The notes below the pieces were generated by a model, which was not told the origin of the DNA, did not search any database, and saw nothing but the letters and a program-made list of their open reading frames with translations. A DNA stretch of 7,970 nt from GCA-2687515 sp963582805. Lineage in GTDB: Bacteria; Pseudomonadota; Alphaproteobacteria; Rhodospirillales; UBA2165. Both the position numbers and the translations under genes were made by a program. Of this stretch, positions 1 to 6,894 are shown one piece after another; position 1 is the stretch's first letter, and each line of letters opens with the position of its first letter. Where the stretch lies: NCBI GenBank assembly GCA_963582805.1, contig CAUZTZ010000196.1, positions 1-7,970 of the forward strand, given 5' to 3'.

Positions 1-104
1 TTATTCCATGACACGTATTCGGATATCAATTTCTGGAACATCCAAATATAGATAATTGGACGGCCATATCATGGTCTAATGCGACATATCTAATCTGCAG
101 TCTT
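1..104. other. Non-coding AT-rich stretch beyond the operon end
   Basis: This stretch is visibly richer in A and T than the operon. I see no convincing gene, repeat or clear promoter in it. The only complete minus-strand frame is a 23-codon one from an ATG at 72, which has no family resemblance or good ribosome binding site. It is best described as intergenic spacer after the terminator. Confidence 0.5.
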
Positions 105-132
105 AAAAATGGAGCGCCGCGCTTCAATCCAT
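105..132 (-). terminator. Probable rho-independent terminator of the operon
   Basis: Reading the minus strand, ATGG (132-129) pairs with CCAT (112-109) and AGCG (123-120) pairs with CGCT (116-113) around a CGG loop, leaving a 5-nt bulge (128-124). Four Us follow the stem at 108-105. It lies 12 nt past the hddA stop and just before composition becomes AT-rich, as expected at the end of a transcription unit. The bulge and short U-run make it imperfect. Confidence 0.5.
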
Positions 133-134
133 GC

Positions 135-153
135 TAGGCACTATCAGTGCCCA
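135..153 (-). repeat. Hairpin over the hddA stop codon
   Basis: On the minus strand GGCACT and AGTGCC form a perfect 6-bp stem around a GAT loop, extendable by a G-U and a U-A pair to 8 bp. The hddA stop codon (144-146) starts in the last base pairs of the stem and runs into the loop. It has no U-run of its own, so by itself it is more likely to protect the transcript's 3' end or to help the hairpin just downstream. Stem pairing is seen directly; function is inferred. Confidence 0.45.
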
Positions 154-1157
154 TTTCCGTTGCCGAATTCGTCGGGCTCGAACACGACGATCTTGGAACC
201 GGCAGTATCCAGATCGAACTTCACCTGGATCAGATGTTTTAGTTTTTCGCGCACCGCTTTTTGGTTCTCCGGGTCCACCAGGAACAGCATGAAACCGCCG
301 CCGCCGGCGCCCAGAATTTTGCCGCCGATTGCGCCCGCGTCCAGCCCGGCCTGATAAATCTCGTCCACTTCTTTGGTGGTGACGCCGTCGGCCAGTTCCC
401 GTTTCAGCATCCAGGCATCGTGCATCAGTGCGCCCAGATCGGACACCAGCCCATCGCAGCGTTGCAGGATTTTCACCGCCTCGTCGCAAAAGAAATGAAG
501 CTGCCGCAATTCCCGTTCCTTGTTGCCGAAATTGGCGATCTGCTTGACGGCGATGTCCGTCGAATAGCGGGAAAAGCCGGTAAAAAACAACATCATGGAG
601 CTTTGCAGCGTGTCCTTGTTGGCGCCCGATATGATGATCGGCGCAACATCATAGGAGCCGTCGGAATTGAACTCGATGCGGTTGAGCCCGCCAAAGGCGG
701 CCCAGATTTGATCCTGGCTGCCGACCGCTTCTTTCATCACATCCTGTTCGATGCGGATGGCTTCGTTGGCCAATTGCTTCTTCGACACCATCTCGCCCTT
801 GATGGCATAGAGGGCGTTCAAGAGCCCTACCGAAAACGATGACGATGAGCCAAGCCCGGAGCGCGCCGGAAGATCGGCGTTGTAGGAAATCTCCATGCCC
901 CGCTGCACATCCATCTCGCCCATGATGGCGCGGACGGCGGGATGCTGGATCTCATCGATATGGTTGACCAGCTCGATATTCGACCAGACCACTCTGTGTT
1001 TGTGCTCGAAAAAAGGCGGCAGGTAGCGGACGCTGAGATAGCAATATTTATCGATGGTGGTGCCGATAACGGCGCCGCCGTTTTTCAGGTACCAATCGGG
1101 ATAATCGGTACCGCCGCCGAAAAGCGAAACGCGAAATGGTGTCTTGGAAATAATCAT
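144..1157 (-). CDS. hddA: HddA-type D-glycero-D-manno-heptose 7-phosphate kinase (GHMP family)
   Basis: A 337-residue GHMP-superfamily kinase. The N-terminal motif P7-FRVSLFGGGTDYPDWY (7-23) is typical of HddA. The ATP-binding loop is P97-A-R-S-GLGSSSS (97-107), and the third GHMP motif is K280-ILGAGGGGF (280-289). It would phosphorylate C1 of the heptose 7-phosphate to give the 1,7-bisphosphate; a GmhB-type phosphatase, not in this window, then removes the 7-phosphate before the guanylyltransferase acts. It is the last gene of the operon. A 36-nt AT-rich gap separates it from the guanylyltransferase gene, with no clear Shine-Dalgarno sequence in front of the ATG at 1157. The start is fixed by the conserved MIISKTPFR beginning. 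The TGA stop sits inside a hairpin. A fucokinase/FGGY-like sugar kinase is an alternative, less likely given hddC next door. Confidence 0.9.
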   Translation of the reverse strand: MIISKTPFRVSLFGGGTDYPDWYLKNGGAVIGTTIDKYCYLSVRYLPPFFEHKHRVVWSNIELVNHIDEIQHPAVRAIMGEMDVQRGMEISYNADLPARSGLGSSSSFSVGLLNALYAIKGEMVSKKQLANEAIRIEQDVMKEAVGSQDQIWAAFGGLNRIEFNSDGSYDVAPIIISGANKDTLQSSMMLFFTGFSRYSTDIAVKQIANFGNKERELRQLHFFCDEAVKILQRCDGLVSDLGALMHDAWMLKRELADGVTTKEVDEIYQAGLDAGAIGGKILGAGGGGFMLFLVDPENQKAVREKLKHLIQVKFDLDTAGSKIVVFEPDEFGNGNGH

Positions 1158-1193
1158 GCTCAGCTATTTAACCATGCAACCCTAAAAATTTCA

Positions 1194-1916
1194 TTAGGAA
1201 GCGCCAAAATAGGGCCTTAGAACTTCCGGCGCCCGTGCCAGGTCATCGGGCGTTCCAATATCGAGAAAAGAAAAATCACCGGCAAAGCCATGCAATGTTC
1301 CGGGCGCCAGCTTTTGAAAAATATCGGTTTCCAGGGACGCGCCGCCGCCCGCGATGATATCCAGCATGTACCGTTCAAACAAATAGGCGCCGGCGTTAAT
1401 GAGCCCTGCCCCGCCGCCCGAATTCTTTTCCCGAAAACCGTTGACCCTGCCATCCTGAATATCGACGGAACCATAGCGCCCGGCATCGGCGACCTGGGTG
1501 CATAGGATCGATCCGGCCGCACCCGCGTTCCGATGGCTGCCCAAAAATGCGCAAAGATCGGCATCGACGAAAGTGTCGCCGTTCAGCACCAGCACCGGGA
1601 AATTTTGAAGCTTGTCCGCCAGGTGGCGGATAGCGCCGGCCGTGCCCAAGGGTTCGGGCTCCACCACGGAGACGCACGCCATGCCCTCCGGCGCATGATC
1701 CTGAAGGTAGGATTCCACCTCGCCGGCCAAATGGCCGAGGCCGAATATCACCCGCGCCGCGCCGAACCCCTGAAGCCAGGCGAGGAGGATGGCCAGGAAT
1801 GGCAACCCGCCGATGGGCGCCAGCACCTTGGGCGTACCGTCCAGGACACCGGCCAGCCGGGTTCCAAGGCCGCCGGCCAGCACCACCACATCCAAGTCTT
1901 TAAGGCATCCGCTCAT
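1194..1916 (-). CDS. hddC: HddC-type D-glycero-D-manno-heptose 1-phosphate guanylyltransferase
   Basis: A 240-residue sugar-1-phosphate nucleotidyltransferase that would join GTP and heptose 1-phosphate to give the GDP-heptose. Motifs in order: the nucleotide loop L13-AGGLGTRL (13-21), P29-K30-VLAPIGG, the EPEPLGTAGAI segment (86-96) for base recognition, N112-G-D114-TFVD with the metal-binding D114, K164 in the second substrate-binding region, and D219-I-G-TP near the C-terminus. The length suits HddC; full-length RmlA or ManC proteins are longer. The adjacent HddA-type kinase is the strongest argument for heptose over glucose or mannose, since sequence alone could also fit an RmlA- or MurU-like enzyme. 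The start ATG overlaps the stop of the upstream SDR gene by 4 nt (ATGA), giving translational coupling. The gene ends in TAA immediately followed by TGA in another frame. Confidence 0.85.
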   Translation of the reverse strand: MSGCLKDLDVVVLAGGLGTRLAGVLDGTPKVLAPIGGLPFLAILLAWLQGFGAARVIFGLGHLAGEVESYLQDHAPEGMACVSVVEPEPLGTAGAIRHLADKLQNFPVLVLNGDTFVDADLCAFLGSHRNAGAAGSILCTQVADAGRYGSVDIQDGRVNGFREKNSGGGAGLINAGAYLFERYMLDIIAGGGASLETDIFQKLAPGTLHGFAGDFSFLDIGTPDDLARAPEVLRPYFGAS

Positions 1917-2857
1917 ACGTTGCCGTAAGAATTGTTGCGGATCATCTGATAGCCCTTCATCAGTTCCGCTATACCGAGATCGAGGGAATGGGCGGGCATG
2001 TAGCCCGTCGCCTCGATCTTGTCGTTGGAGACGATGTAATCGCGTTTATCGGGGTCCTCGCCGATGGGCGCCTCCATATACTGGAAGCCGGGAACATGTT
2101 CGGCGATTTTTTCGCAAAGCTCCCACTTGGAAAGATTGGCATCCGACAGCCCCACATTAAAAATCTCGCCCTTCATGGCAGCGAAATTTTCGATCACATG
2201 GATGAACGCGCGGGCCACGTCGCGCACATGGATAAAGTTGCGCTTGAAGTGGCTTTCGAACAAAACAATCGCCCGGTCGTTCACCGCCCGGTAGACAAAA
2301 TCATTGACCAAAAGATCAAGCCGCATGCGCGGCGACATGCCGAACACGGTGGCCAGACGCAGGCTGATGCCGCCGGCCTTCTCCAGCACAATCTGTTCGG
2401 CCTCTACCTTGGTGATGCCGTAGAGCGACACCGGGCGGAGCGGCGTTTCCTCGGTGCAAAACTTGCCCGGCTCGCCAACGCCGTAGCCGGAATTGCTGAC
2501 CGGCATGACCATTTTTTGATCTTTGCTCAAAAGCCCGCACAGCATATCCACCGCGTCCCGGTTGATCGAGGTGGCGCCGAGCGGGTCGTTCTTGCACATG
2601 GGCGCGCCAACCAAAGCGGCGAGCGGTATGATCAGATCGGCGTCCTTGGCCAGGGGCGCCACGATGTCTTTTTCGCGGGCGTCGCCGCGCACCATATCAA
2701 ATTTTTCATCGGCGCAGACGGCGGCGAGGCTTGCTTGGCCGAACATGAAATTGTCTAGCACCGCCACCCGGTGGCCGTCCGCCAACAGCATGGGCACCAA
2801 GGTAGAGCCCAGATAGCCGGCCCCGCCGGTCACCAGAATATTCATTTTGTCCGCCAT
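1913..2857 (-). CDS. Extended SDR resembling Cj1427 GDP-D-glycero-D-manno-heptose C4-dehydrogenase
   Basis: A 314-residue NAD-dependent epimerase/dehydratase-family protein. The cofactor loop is T10-G-G-A-G-Y-L-G17, and D35 marks NAD preference. Distinctive motifs are IIPLAALVGAPMC (76-88), SNSGYG (121-126) as the active-site loop, Y146-xxx-K150 (YGITK), the FGMSPRMRLDLLVNDF run (172-187), NFIHVRD (207-213) and GEDPDKRDY (266-274). From memory, this set matches Campylobacter jejuni Cj1427, which oxidises C4 of GDP-D-glycero-D-manno-heptose with tightly bound NAD. The hddC- and hddA-type genes directly downstream supply that very substrate. I place the start at ATG 2857, since an upstream in-frame extension to 2950 runs inside the preceding gene; a second ATG at 2845 is an alternative. 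The AAGGA overlapping the previous stop is a possible ribosome binding site. The 3' end overlaps the next gene by 4 nt. A C4-epimerase or reductase role cannot be excluded. Confidence 0.87.
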   Translation of the reverse strand: MADKMNILVTGGAGYLGSTLVPMLLADGHRVAVLDNFMFGQASLAAVCADEKFDMVRGDAREKDIVAPLAKDADLIIPLAALVGAPMCKNDPLGATSINRDAVDMLCGLLSKDQKMVMPVSNSGYGVGEPGKFCTEETPLRPVSLYGITKVEAEQIVLEKAGGISLRLATVFGMSPRMRLDLLVNDFVYRAVNDRAIVLFESHFKRNFIHVRDVARAFIHVIENFAAMKGEIFNVGLSDANLSKWELCEKIAEHVPGFQYMEAPIGEDPDKRDYIVSNDKIEATGYMPAHSLDLGIAELMKGYQMIRNNSYGNV

Positions 2858-2873
2858 AAACTTCAACGTTCCT

Positions 2874-4043
2874 TTATTTACAGGCCGCACCCAGCACATT
2901 GTGCAGCGCATCGATTTCCGCGCCCAGGTCGAACGGATGGTTGCCGACAAAAAAGCCCCGGTCGTGGGCCAGATCGCCGTTGGTCATCTCGCCAACCAAT
3001 TCATAATCGAAATATTTGATCACATCGTGGCGCGGGAAGCAGCCGCCGGTGATGATGCGAAAGCCGATATCGGCCGCCTTCATGGCCGCCATCACCACTT
3101 CCCGGTCGATTTCCATTTCGGGGTTGAGGATGATGGTAAAGCAGAAGCTGGACGACTTGCCGTTTTCGCGCTGGATGATAAAGCGCGCATCGCCTTCGAA
3201 CTTACCCTGGAATTTGGCGAGGTTTTTGCGCCGCATCCCGGTCATGGAAGGCAGCTTGGCCAGTTGCACCAGCCCGACGGCGGCGTTGATCTCTTGCGGG
3301 CGCACATTATAGCCGGGAAGAATGAACCGGTAGGCCTCAAAGAAATCATCACCCCTCGGCGCAAATAGCGGCGAGCCTTCGGACACATCCCGGGTCCAGC
3401 CATGGGCGCGGATGGAGCGCGCCAGATCGTTCAGCTCGGCATCGTCGGTGGTCAACACGCCGCCTTCGATGGTCGAAATATGGTGGGAGAAAAAGGTGGA
3501 AAAGGTGCCGATGTCGCCAAAGGTTCCAGTCTTTTGGCCGGCCAGCTCGGCGTCCATGGATTCGCAATTGTCTTCGAAGAATATCAATCCGTTTCTATCG
3601 GCGAAGGCGCGCATCACATCAAGGGCTGCGGGATTGCCGAGGATCGAGACGCCGACGATCATCCGGGTGTTCGGGCTCAAGGCTTCTTCGAGCCGGGACG
3701 TGTCCATATTGAGGGTTTCCAGCTCCACATCGACAAAGCGCAGCTTCAAGCCATATTGCTGCAAAGGATGGTAGGTGGTGCTCCACGAAATGGCGGGCAC
3801 GATCACTTCGTCGCCGGGCTGCAACGGATTGTCTTTGCGGTAGCACAATGCGGCGATGCCGATCAGATTGGCGGACGAGCCGGAATTGACCATCACCGCA
3901 TATTTGCGCCCGAAATATTCGGCAAAGGCGGCTTCAAACTCGGCCACCTTTGGCCCCATGGTCAGGCGCCCCGATGCAATCACATCATCAATGGCGGCGC
4001 GTTCTTCAGGGCCCCAACTGTCGGCGGCAAGCTCGTAGGTCAT
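2874..4043 (-). CDS. ColD-like PLP/PMP-dependent nucleotide-sugar 3-dehydratase
   Basis: A 389-residue member of the DegT/DnrJ/EryC1/StrS fold, very similar in length and motif pattern to ColD, the GDP-4-keto-6-deoxymannose 3-dehydratase of colitose synthesis. Landmarks are T28-MG, N53-SGSSAN, the VPAISWSTTYHPLQQYG stretch (82-98), N136 after LG, and E157-D158-N159-C-E-S, where D158 contacts the PLP ring nitrogen. The position that carries the Schiff-base lysine in aminotransferases is H188, in FSHHIS; this His is the hallmark of ColD, which uses PMP and glutamate to remove the C3 hydroxyl next to a C4 ketone. IRAHGWTRD (211-219) and GYNVRP (244-249) follow as in ColD. I chose the ATG at 4043 because the first 30 residues of the longer frame (to 4133) lie inside the upstream gene and resemble nothing. 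The true substrate may be a GDP-4-keto-heptose, given the downstream genes. Confidence 0.9.
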   Translation of the reverse strand: MTYELAADSWGPEERAAIDDVIASGRLTMGPKVAEFEAAFAEYFGRKYAVMVNSGSSANLIGIAALCYRKDNPLQPGDEVIVPAISWSTTYHPLQQYGLKLRFVDVELETLNMDTSRLEEALSPNTRMIVGVSILGNPAALDVMRAFADRNGLIFFEDNCESMDAELAGQKTGTFGDIGTFSTFFSHHISTIEGGVLTTDDAELNDLARSIRAHGWTRDVSEGSPLFAPRGDDFFEAYRFILPGYNVRPQEINAAVGLVQLAKLPSMTGMRRKNLAKFQGKFEGDARFIIQRENGKSSSFCFTIILNPEMEIDREVVMAAMKAADIGFRIITGGCFPRHDVIKYFDYELVGEMTNGDLAHDRGFFVGNHPFDLGAEIDALHNVLGAACK

Positions 4044-4051
4044 TGACCCGC

Positions 4052-4987
4052 CTATTCCGAATACAGGCTGGGCACGGTGGAGCCGTTGAGCACGCCCTCT
4101 TCCTGCAACTCGTGGAAGACATGCTCGACACATTCCAGCACACCCTGGCCGAAATCGATGCTCGGATTATTGACCAGCTTAACGCCGACGGTGGGCGAAA
4201 ACGAATAAGGCGTCATCACGTAATGGCCTTTGTAATCCTGATCCAGCATTTCGATATCCACTTCGCCGTTCAGCATTTCGCGCACCAGCGCCAATAAATC
4301 CGAATAGCGGTGGCGCTCGATCCCGGTCAGGATCACATGCTGGCCCGCGTAAGCTTCTCCTAAAATATCGACGCTCAGCTTGCCGGCATCGCGGCCATGA
4401 ATATATTCGCGCTCTTCCGAGCCATCGCCGGCAAAGGTAATCTTGCCCTCGGTCAAAGCCTGGCGGATCAGCCGGTAGATGCGGTTGGACGCATCGGCGC
4501 GCTCGCCATAGACGGAGCCATAGCGGACGATAGTGTAATCGAGGCCATATTGTTCGCCATATTGCTCAATAATCAGTTCCGACGATTTTTTCGACGCGCC
4601 GTAAAACGCACCCTTGTGAGAAAACACATAGACCGAGCTGGCATAGACGAAGCGTTCCACCTTTGCGGCGCGGCAGGCTTCCAGGACATTGAGGTTGCCC
4701 ATGACGTTCAATTGCACTGTCTCCACCGGCCGGTCGATGGAATCGTTGAGATCGGCGAGGCCGGCGAAATTATAGACCGCGCTTTGCCCAGCAACGGCGG
4801 CGGCAACCGCATCGCCATCCATAATGTCGCCTTCGATGACTTGGAAGCCGTTCTTGATGCCGGTCGGCGCTTTTCGGTCAAAGACCGTGACCTGGTGGCC
4901 GCGCTTGACCAATTCCTCGACCACATAGGAGCCAAGAAATCCAGCGCCGCCGAAGACGATAATATTTCTGGGATTGCTGTCAGCCAT
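4052..4987 (-). CDS. NAD-dependent epimerase/dehydratase (extended SDR), nucleotide-sugar enzyme
   Basis: A 311-residue extended short-chain dehydrogenase/reductase. The cofactor loop is G13-G-A-G-F-L-G19 and the acidic D37 suggests NAD. The active-site serines are S117-S118 after FVYA, and the catalytic pair is Y129-xxx-K133 (YGASK). R155-YGSVYG is the usual substrate-domain landmark after the active site. It is closer to GalE/RmlB/WcaG-type sugar-nucleotide enzymes than to small-molecule SDRs. The start ATG lies 6 nt after the upstream stop, with AAGGGG in the last codons of that gene as a usable ribosome binding site. The next gene begins 8 nt after this stop. In context it could reduce or epimerise a keto-sugar made by its neighbours, or act as a dehydratase on another nucleotide sugar. 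Sequence alone does not choose between these. Confidence 0.88.
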   Translation of the reverse strand: MADSNPRNIIVFGGAGFLGSYVVEELVKRGHQVTVFDRKAPTGIKNGFQVIEGDIMDGDAVAAAVAGQSAVYNFAGLADLNDSIDRPVETVQLNVMGNLNVLEACRAAKVERFVYASSVYVFSHKGAFYGASKKSSELIIEQYGEQYGLDYTIVRYGSVYGERADASNRIYRLIRQALTEGKITFAGDGSEEREYIHGRDAGKLSVDILGEAYAGQHVILTGIERHRYSDLLALVREMLNGEVDIEMLDQDYKGHYVMTPYSFSPTVGVKLVNNPSIDFGQGVLECVEHVFHELQEEGVLNGSTVPSLYSE

Positions 4988-4993
4988 GGTGGC

Positions 4994-5926
4994 TCACCCC
5001 TTGAAATGCCCGGCCAGATGGCCAATCGCGCTGCGCCCCATGGCGAGGATGCTTTCCTCCGCCGATCCGCCCGTATGGGGCGTACAATATAGATTGGGAA
5101 GGGTTAAAAATTCCACATCTTCGCACGGCTCCACATCGAACACGTCGAGGGCCGCACCGGCGATCCGGCCCACTTTAAGCGCCTGTTTCAGATCATCTTG
5201 GCGAACAATGCCGCCGCGCGCCACGTTAATCAGATAGGCGCTCTCCTTCATGCGCCCGATCATGGCGCCGTCGATCATGCCCCGGGTCGAGGCATCCAGC
5301 GGCGTGTGCACGGTGATGATATCGGCGGCTTCGAAAATCTCTTCCTTGCTGGCTTCGACCAGATCATTTTCGGCGTAGTAATCCGCCTGATCGACAATAT
5401 CGTTGACCAGGATGCGGCAATCGAAGGGGCGCAAAAGCGCCACCAATTCCTTGCCGACAAAGCCCACCCCGATGATGCCCACCGTGTGCCCGGAAAGCTG
5501 CGTGCCACCGTCCTTGTTCCAGTCCTGCTCGCCCCGCAAGCGCCGCTCGGAAAACAAGATGCCGCGCATCAGCCCGATCATCAGACAGAGCGCCATTTCG
5601 GCGACACCGCGCCGGTTGACGCCGCCGGTCCAGCCGATGGCCACGCCGCGCTCCCGGCAGGCGTCTTGATCGACACTGTCGAGGCCGACGCCGAATTTGG
5701 AGACCATCTTCAATTCCGGGCATTGTTCGAGAAACGCAACGGTAATCGGCTCCAACCCAATGACCGCGCCTTCGACACCTTGGAAGAAATCGACCAGCGC
5801 CTGACCGCTCAAGGTGGCGCCACTTTCGTTGAAAACCACATCGGCGAAGGCATCGGTGATTTCCCGGCGGAGAACCGGATGTTTGGAAAAGCTGCGGGAC
5901 GCGACCTTGACGAGCGGTCCGCTCAT
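4994..5926 (-). CDS. D-isomer-specific 2-hydroxyacid dehydrogenase
   Basis: A 310-residue NAD(P)-dependent oxidoreductase of the 2-hydroxyacid / phosphoglycerate dehydrogenase family. The nucleotide-binding Rossmann motif is G153-V-G155-F-V-G158, with D176 at the end of the second strand, which favours NAD over NADP. The catalytic set is intact: R237 in the NVARGG motif, E266 in DVFDVEP and H284 in the TPHTGG motif. An FGVGLDSVD segment (78-86) resembles phosphoglycerate dehydrogenases, but there is no C-terminal ACT domain, so this is a short form. The ATG overlaps the TGA of the transketolase subunit gene, so translation is coupled. Plausible roles are making a 2-keto acid, for example hydroxypyruvate as a transketolase donor, or reducing one. 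The substrate is inference; glyoxylate/hydroxypyruvate reductase-like activity would look the same in sequence. Confidence 0.9.
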   Translation of the reverse strand: MSGPLVKVASRSFSKHPVLRREITDAFADVVFNESGATLSGQALVDFFQGVEGAVIGLEPITVAFLEQCPELKMVSKFGVGLDSVDQDACRERGVAIGWTGGVNRRGVAEMALCLMIGLMRGILFSERRLRGEQDWNKDGGTQLSGHTVGIIGVGFVGKELVALLRPFDCRILVNDIVDQADYYAENDLVEASKEEIFEAADIITVHTPLDASTRGMIDGAMIGRMKESAYLINVARGGIVRQDDLKQALKVGRIAGAALDVFDVEPCEDVEFLTLPNLYCTPHTGGSAEESILAMGRSAIGHLAGHFKG

Positions 5927-6894
5927 GCGGGCTGCGCCCCGGCCAAGTGTTCGGCGGCGGCGATGATCTGATCGGTGCCGATGCCGTAGAGCCGGTGCAA
6001 TTCGCCCCGGTCGCCATTGACCACTTCGAAGCCGTCGCGAAGGCCAAGCCGCTTGATTGGCACAACCGCCCGGCGGCCATCGGCGGCGTCGATCAAAGCC
6101 TCGGCAACGGCGCTGCCCATGCCGCCTTCGAGCAATTGCTCTTCCACGGTCAGCACCGCATCGTAGCCGGCGAACAGCTCCGTCAATTTGGCTCCGTCCA
6201 AAGGTTTAACGCGCACCAGATCGATGACGCCGGCCTCGATCCCGGCGTCGCGTAGCGTGTCGGCGGCCGCCAGGGCGTTGTGGGTCAGGTAGCCGCAAGC
6301 GACGATGGCAACCCGGCTGCCCGCCGTTAGATGGCCGAAGCCGTCCTCGAGAGTCACATCAAAGCCGCTATGATAAAGGGCCGCCAGGGGTTGGCGTTCC
6401 AGACGGATATAGCGGAATTTGGGATCATCGATACACGCTTGGGCGATGGCCGCCGCCGAATTTGCGTCCGACGGGGTCAACACTTCGATACCGTTGAGCG
6501 CCCGCATGCAGGCGATGTCCTCGGGCGTGAAATGGGTCAGCGTCGCATGATCGTAGCCGAGCCCGACGCCAACCGCGATCAGCGTCACCGGCAAGCTCAT
6601 GGACGCGATGACGCATTTCACCTGCTCGTAACAGCGCGCCGTGATAAACGGCGCCATCGCATAGAGGAACACTTTTTTGCCCGACAGCGCGAGACCGGAT
6701 GCCAAATCCACCATGTTCTGTTCGGCAATGCCGGCATGGATGAACTGGTCCGGGAATTCTTCGCGGAAACTGTCGAGGGCCGCGGCGCCAAGATCGGCAC
6801 TGATAAACAGGATGTCTTTGTCTTTGCGCGCCGCCGCGACGATGGTTTCGATCACCGCGTCCCGCTGTAATTGAGGGCTAGCCATCATATCCAT
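5923..6894 (-). CDS. Split transketolase, C-terminal (pyrimidine-binding and regulatory) subunit
   Basis: This is the second half of the split transketolase (323 aa), which completes the active site with the preceding gene product. Landmarks are G55-I-A-E58-Q-N-M, where E58 is the conserved glutamate that activates the ThDP aminopyrimidine; the R87-C-Y-E-Q segment after P82-F83; T120-H121 followed by PED, in place of the usual G-x-T-H-x-G loop; and the C-terminal swivel domain from about residue 192, including V249-E-E and G257-G-M-G. The ATG at 6894 touches the TAA of the upstream subunit gene and has a strong ribosome binding site, which points to stoichiometric co-expression. The 3' end overlaps the next gene by 4 nt (ATGA). 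Stand-alone E1-beta-like or DXS-like proteins share this architecture, but the adjacent N-subunit makes a split transketolase the best call. The acceptor and donor substrates are unknown. Confidence 0.92.
   Translation of the reverse strand: MDMMASPQLQRDAVIETIVAAARKDKDILFISADLGAAALDSFREEFPDQFIHAGIAEQNMVDLASGLALSGKKVFLYAMAPFITARCYEQVKCVIASMSLPVTLIAVGVGLGYDHATLTHFTPEDIACMRALNGIEVLTPSDANSAAAIAQACIDDPKFRYIRLERQPLAALYHSGFDVTLEDGFGHLTAGSRVAIVACGYLTHNALAAADTLRDAGIEAGVIDLVRVKPLDGAKLTELFAGYDAVLTVEEQLLEGGMGSAVAEALIDAADGRRAVVPIKRLGLRDGFEVVNGDRGELHRLYGIGTDQIIAAAEHLAGAQPA

Noticed and set aside
1..72. Minus-strand 23-codon frame after the terminator
   Set aside because: Too short, no family resemblance, no good ribosome binding site; length is within chance for AT-rich sequence.
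1988..2758. Long plus-strand open frame (256 codons) opposite the Cj1427-like gene
   Set aside because: It is antisense to a gene with clear SDR motifs; the translation has no recognisable domain and its composition is that of a mirrored coding strand.
2858..2950. Upstream in-frame extension of the Cj1427-like SDR by 31 residues
   Set aside because: It mostly overlaps the ColD-like gene, and SDRs of this type begin a few residues before the glycine-rich loop, as from ATG 2857 or 2845.
2874..4043. Annotation as a sugar aminotransferase (perosamine-type)
   Set aside because: The Schiff-base lysine is replaced by H188 and the flanking motifs match ColD, so amino transfer as the main activity is unlikely.
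4044..4133. Upstream in-frame extension of the ColD-like gene by 30 residues
   Set aside because: It lies inside the preceding SDR gene, its residues look non-native (Cys/Arg-rich), and ColD-type proteins begin close to the ATG at 4043.
5198..5971. Long plus-strand open frame (257 codons) opposite the 2-hydroxyacid dehydrogenase
   Set aside because: Antisense shadow of a gene with an intact catalytic set; no domain or ribosome binding site supports it.
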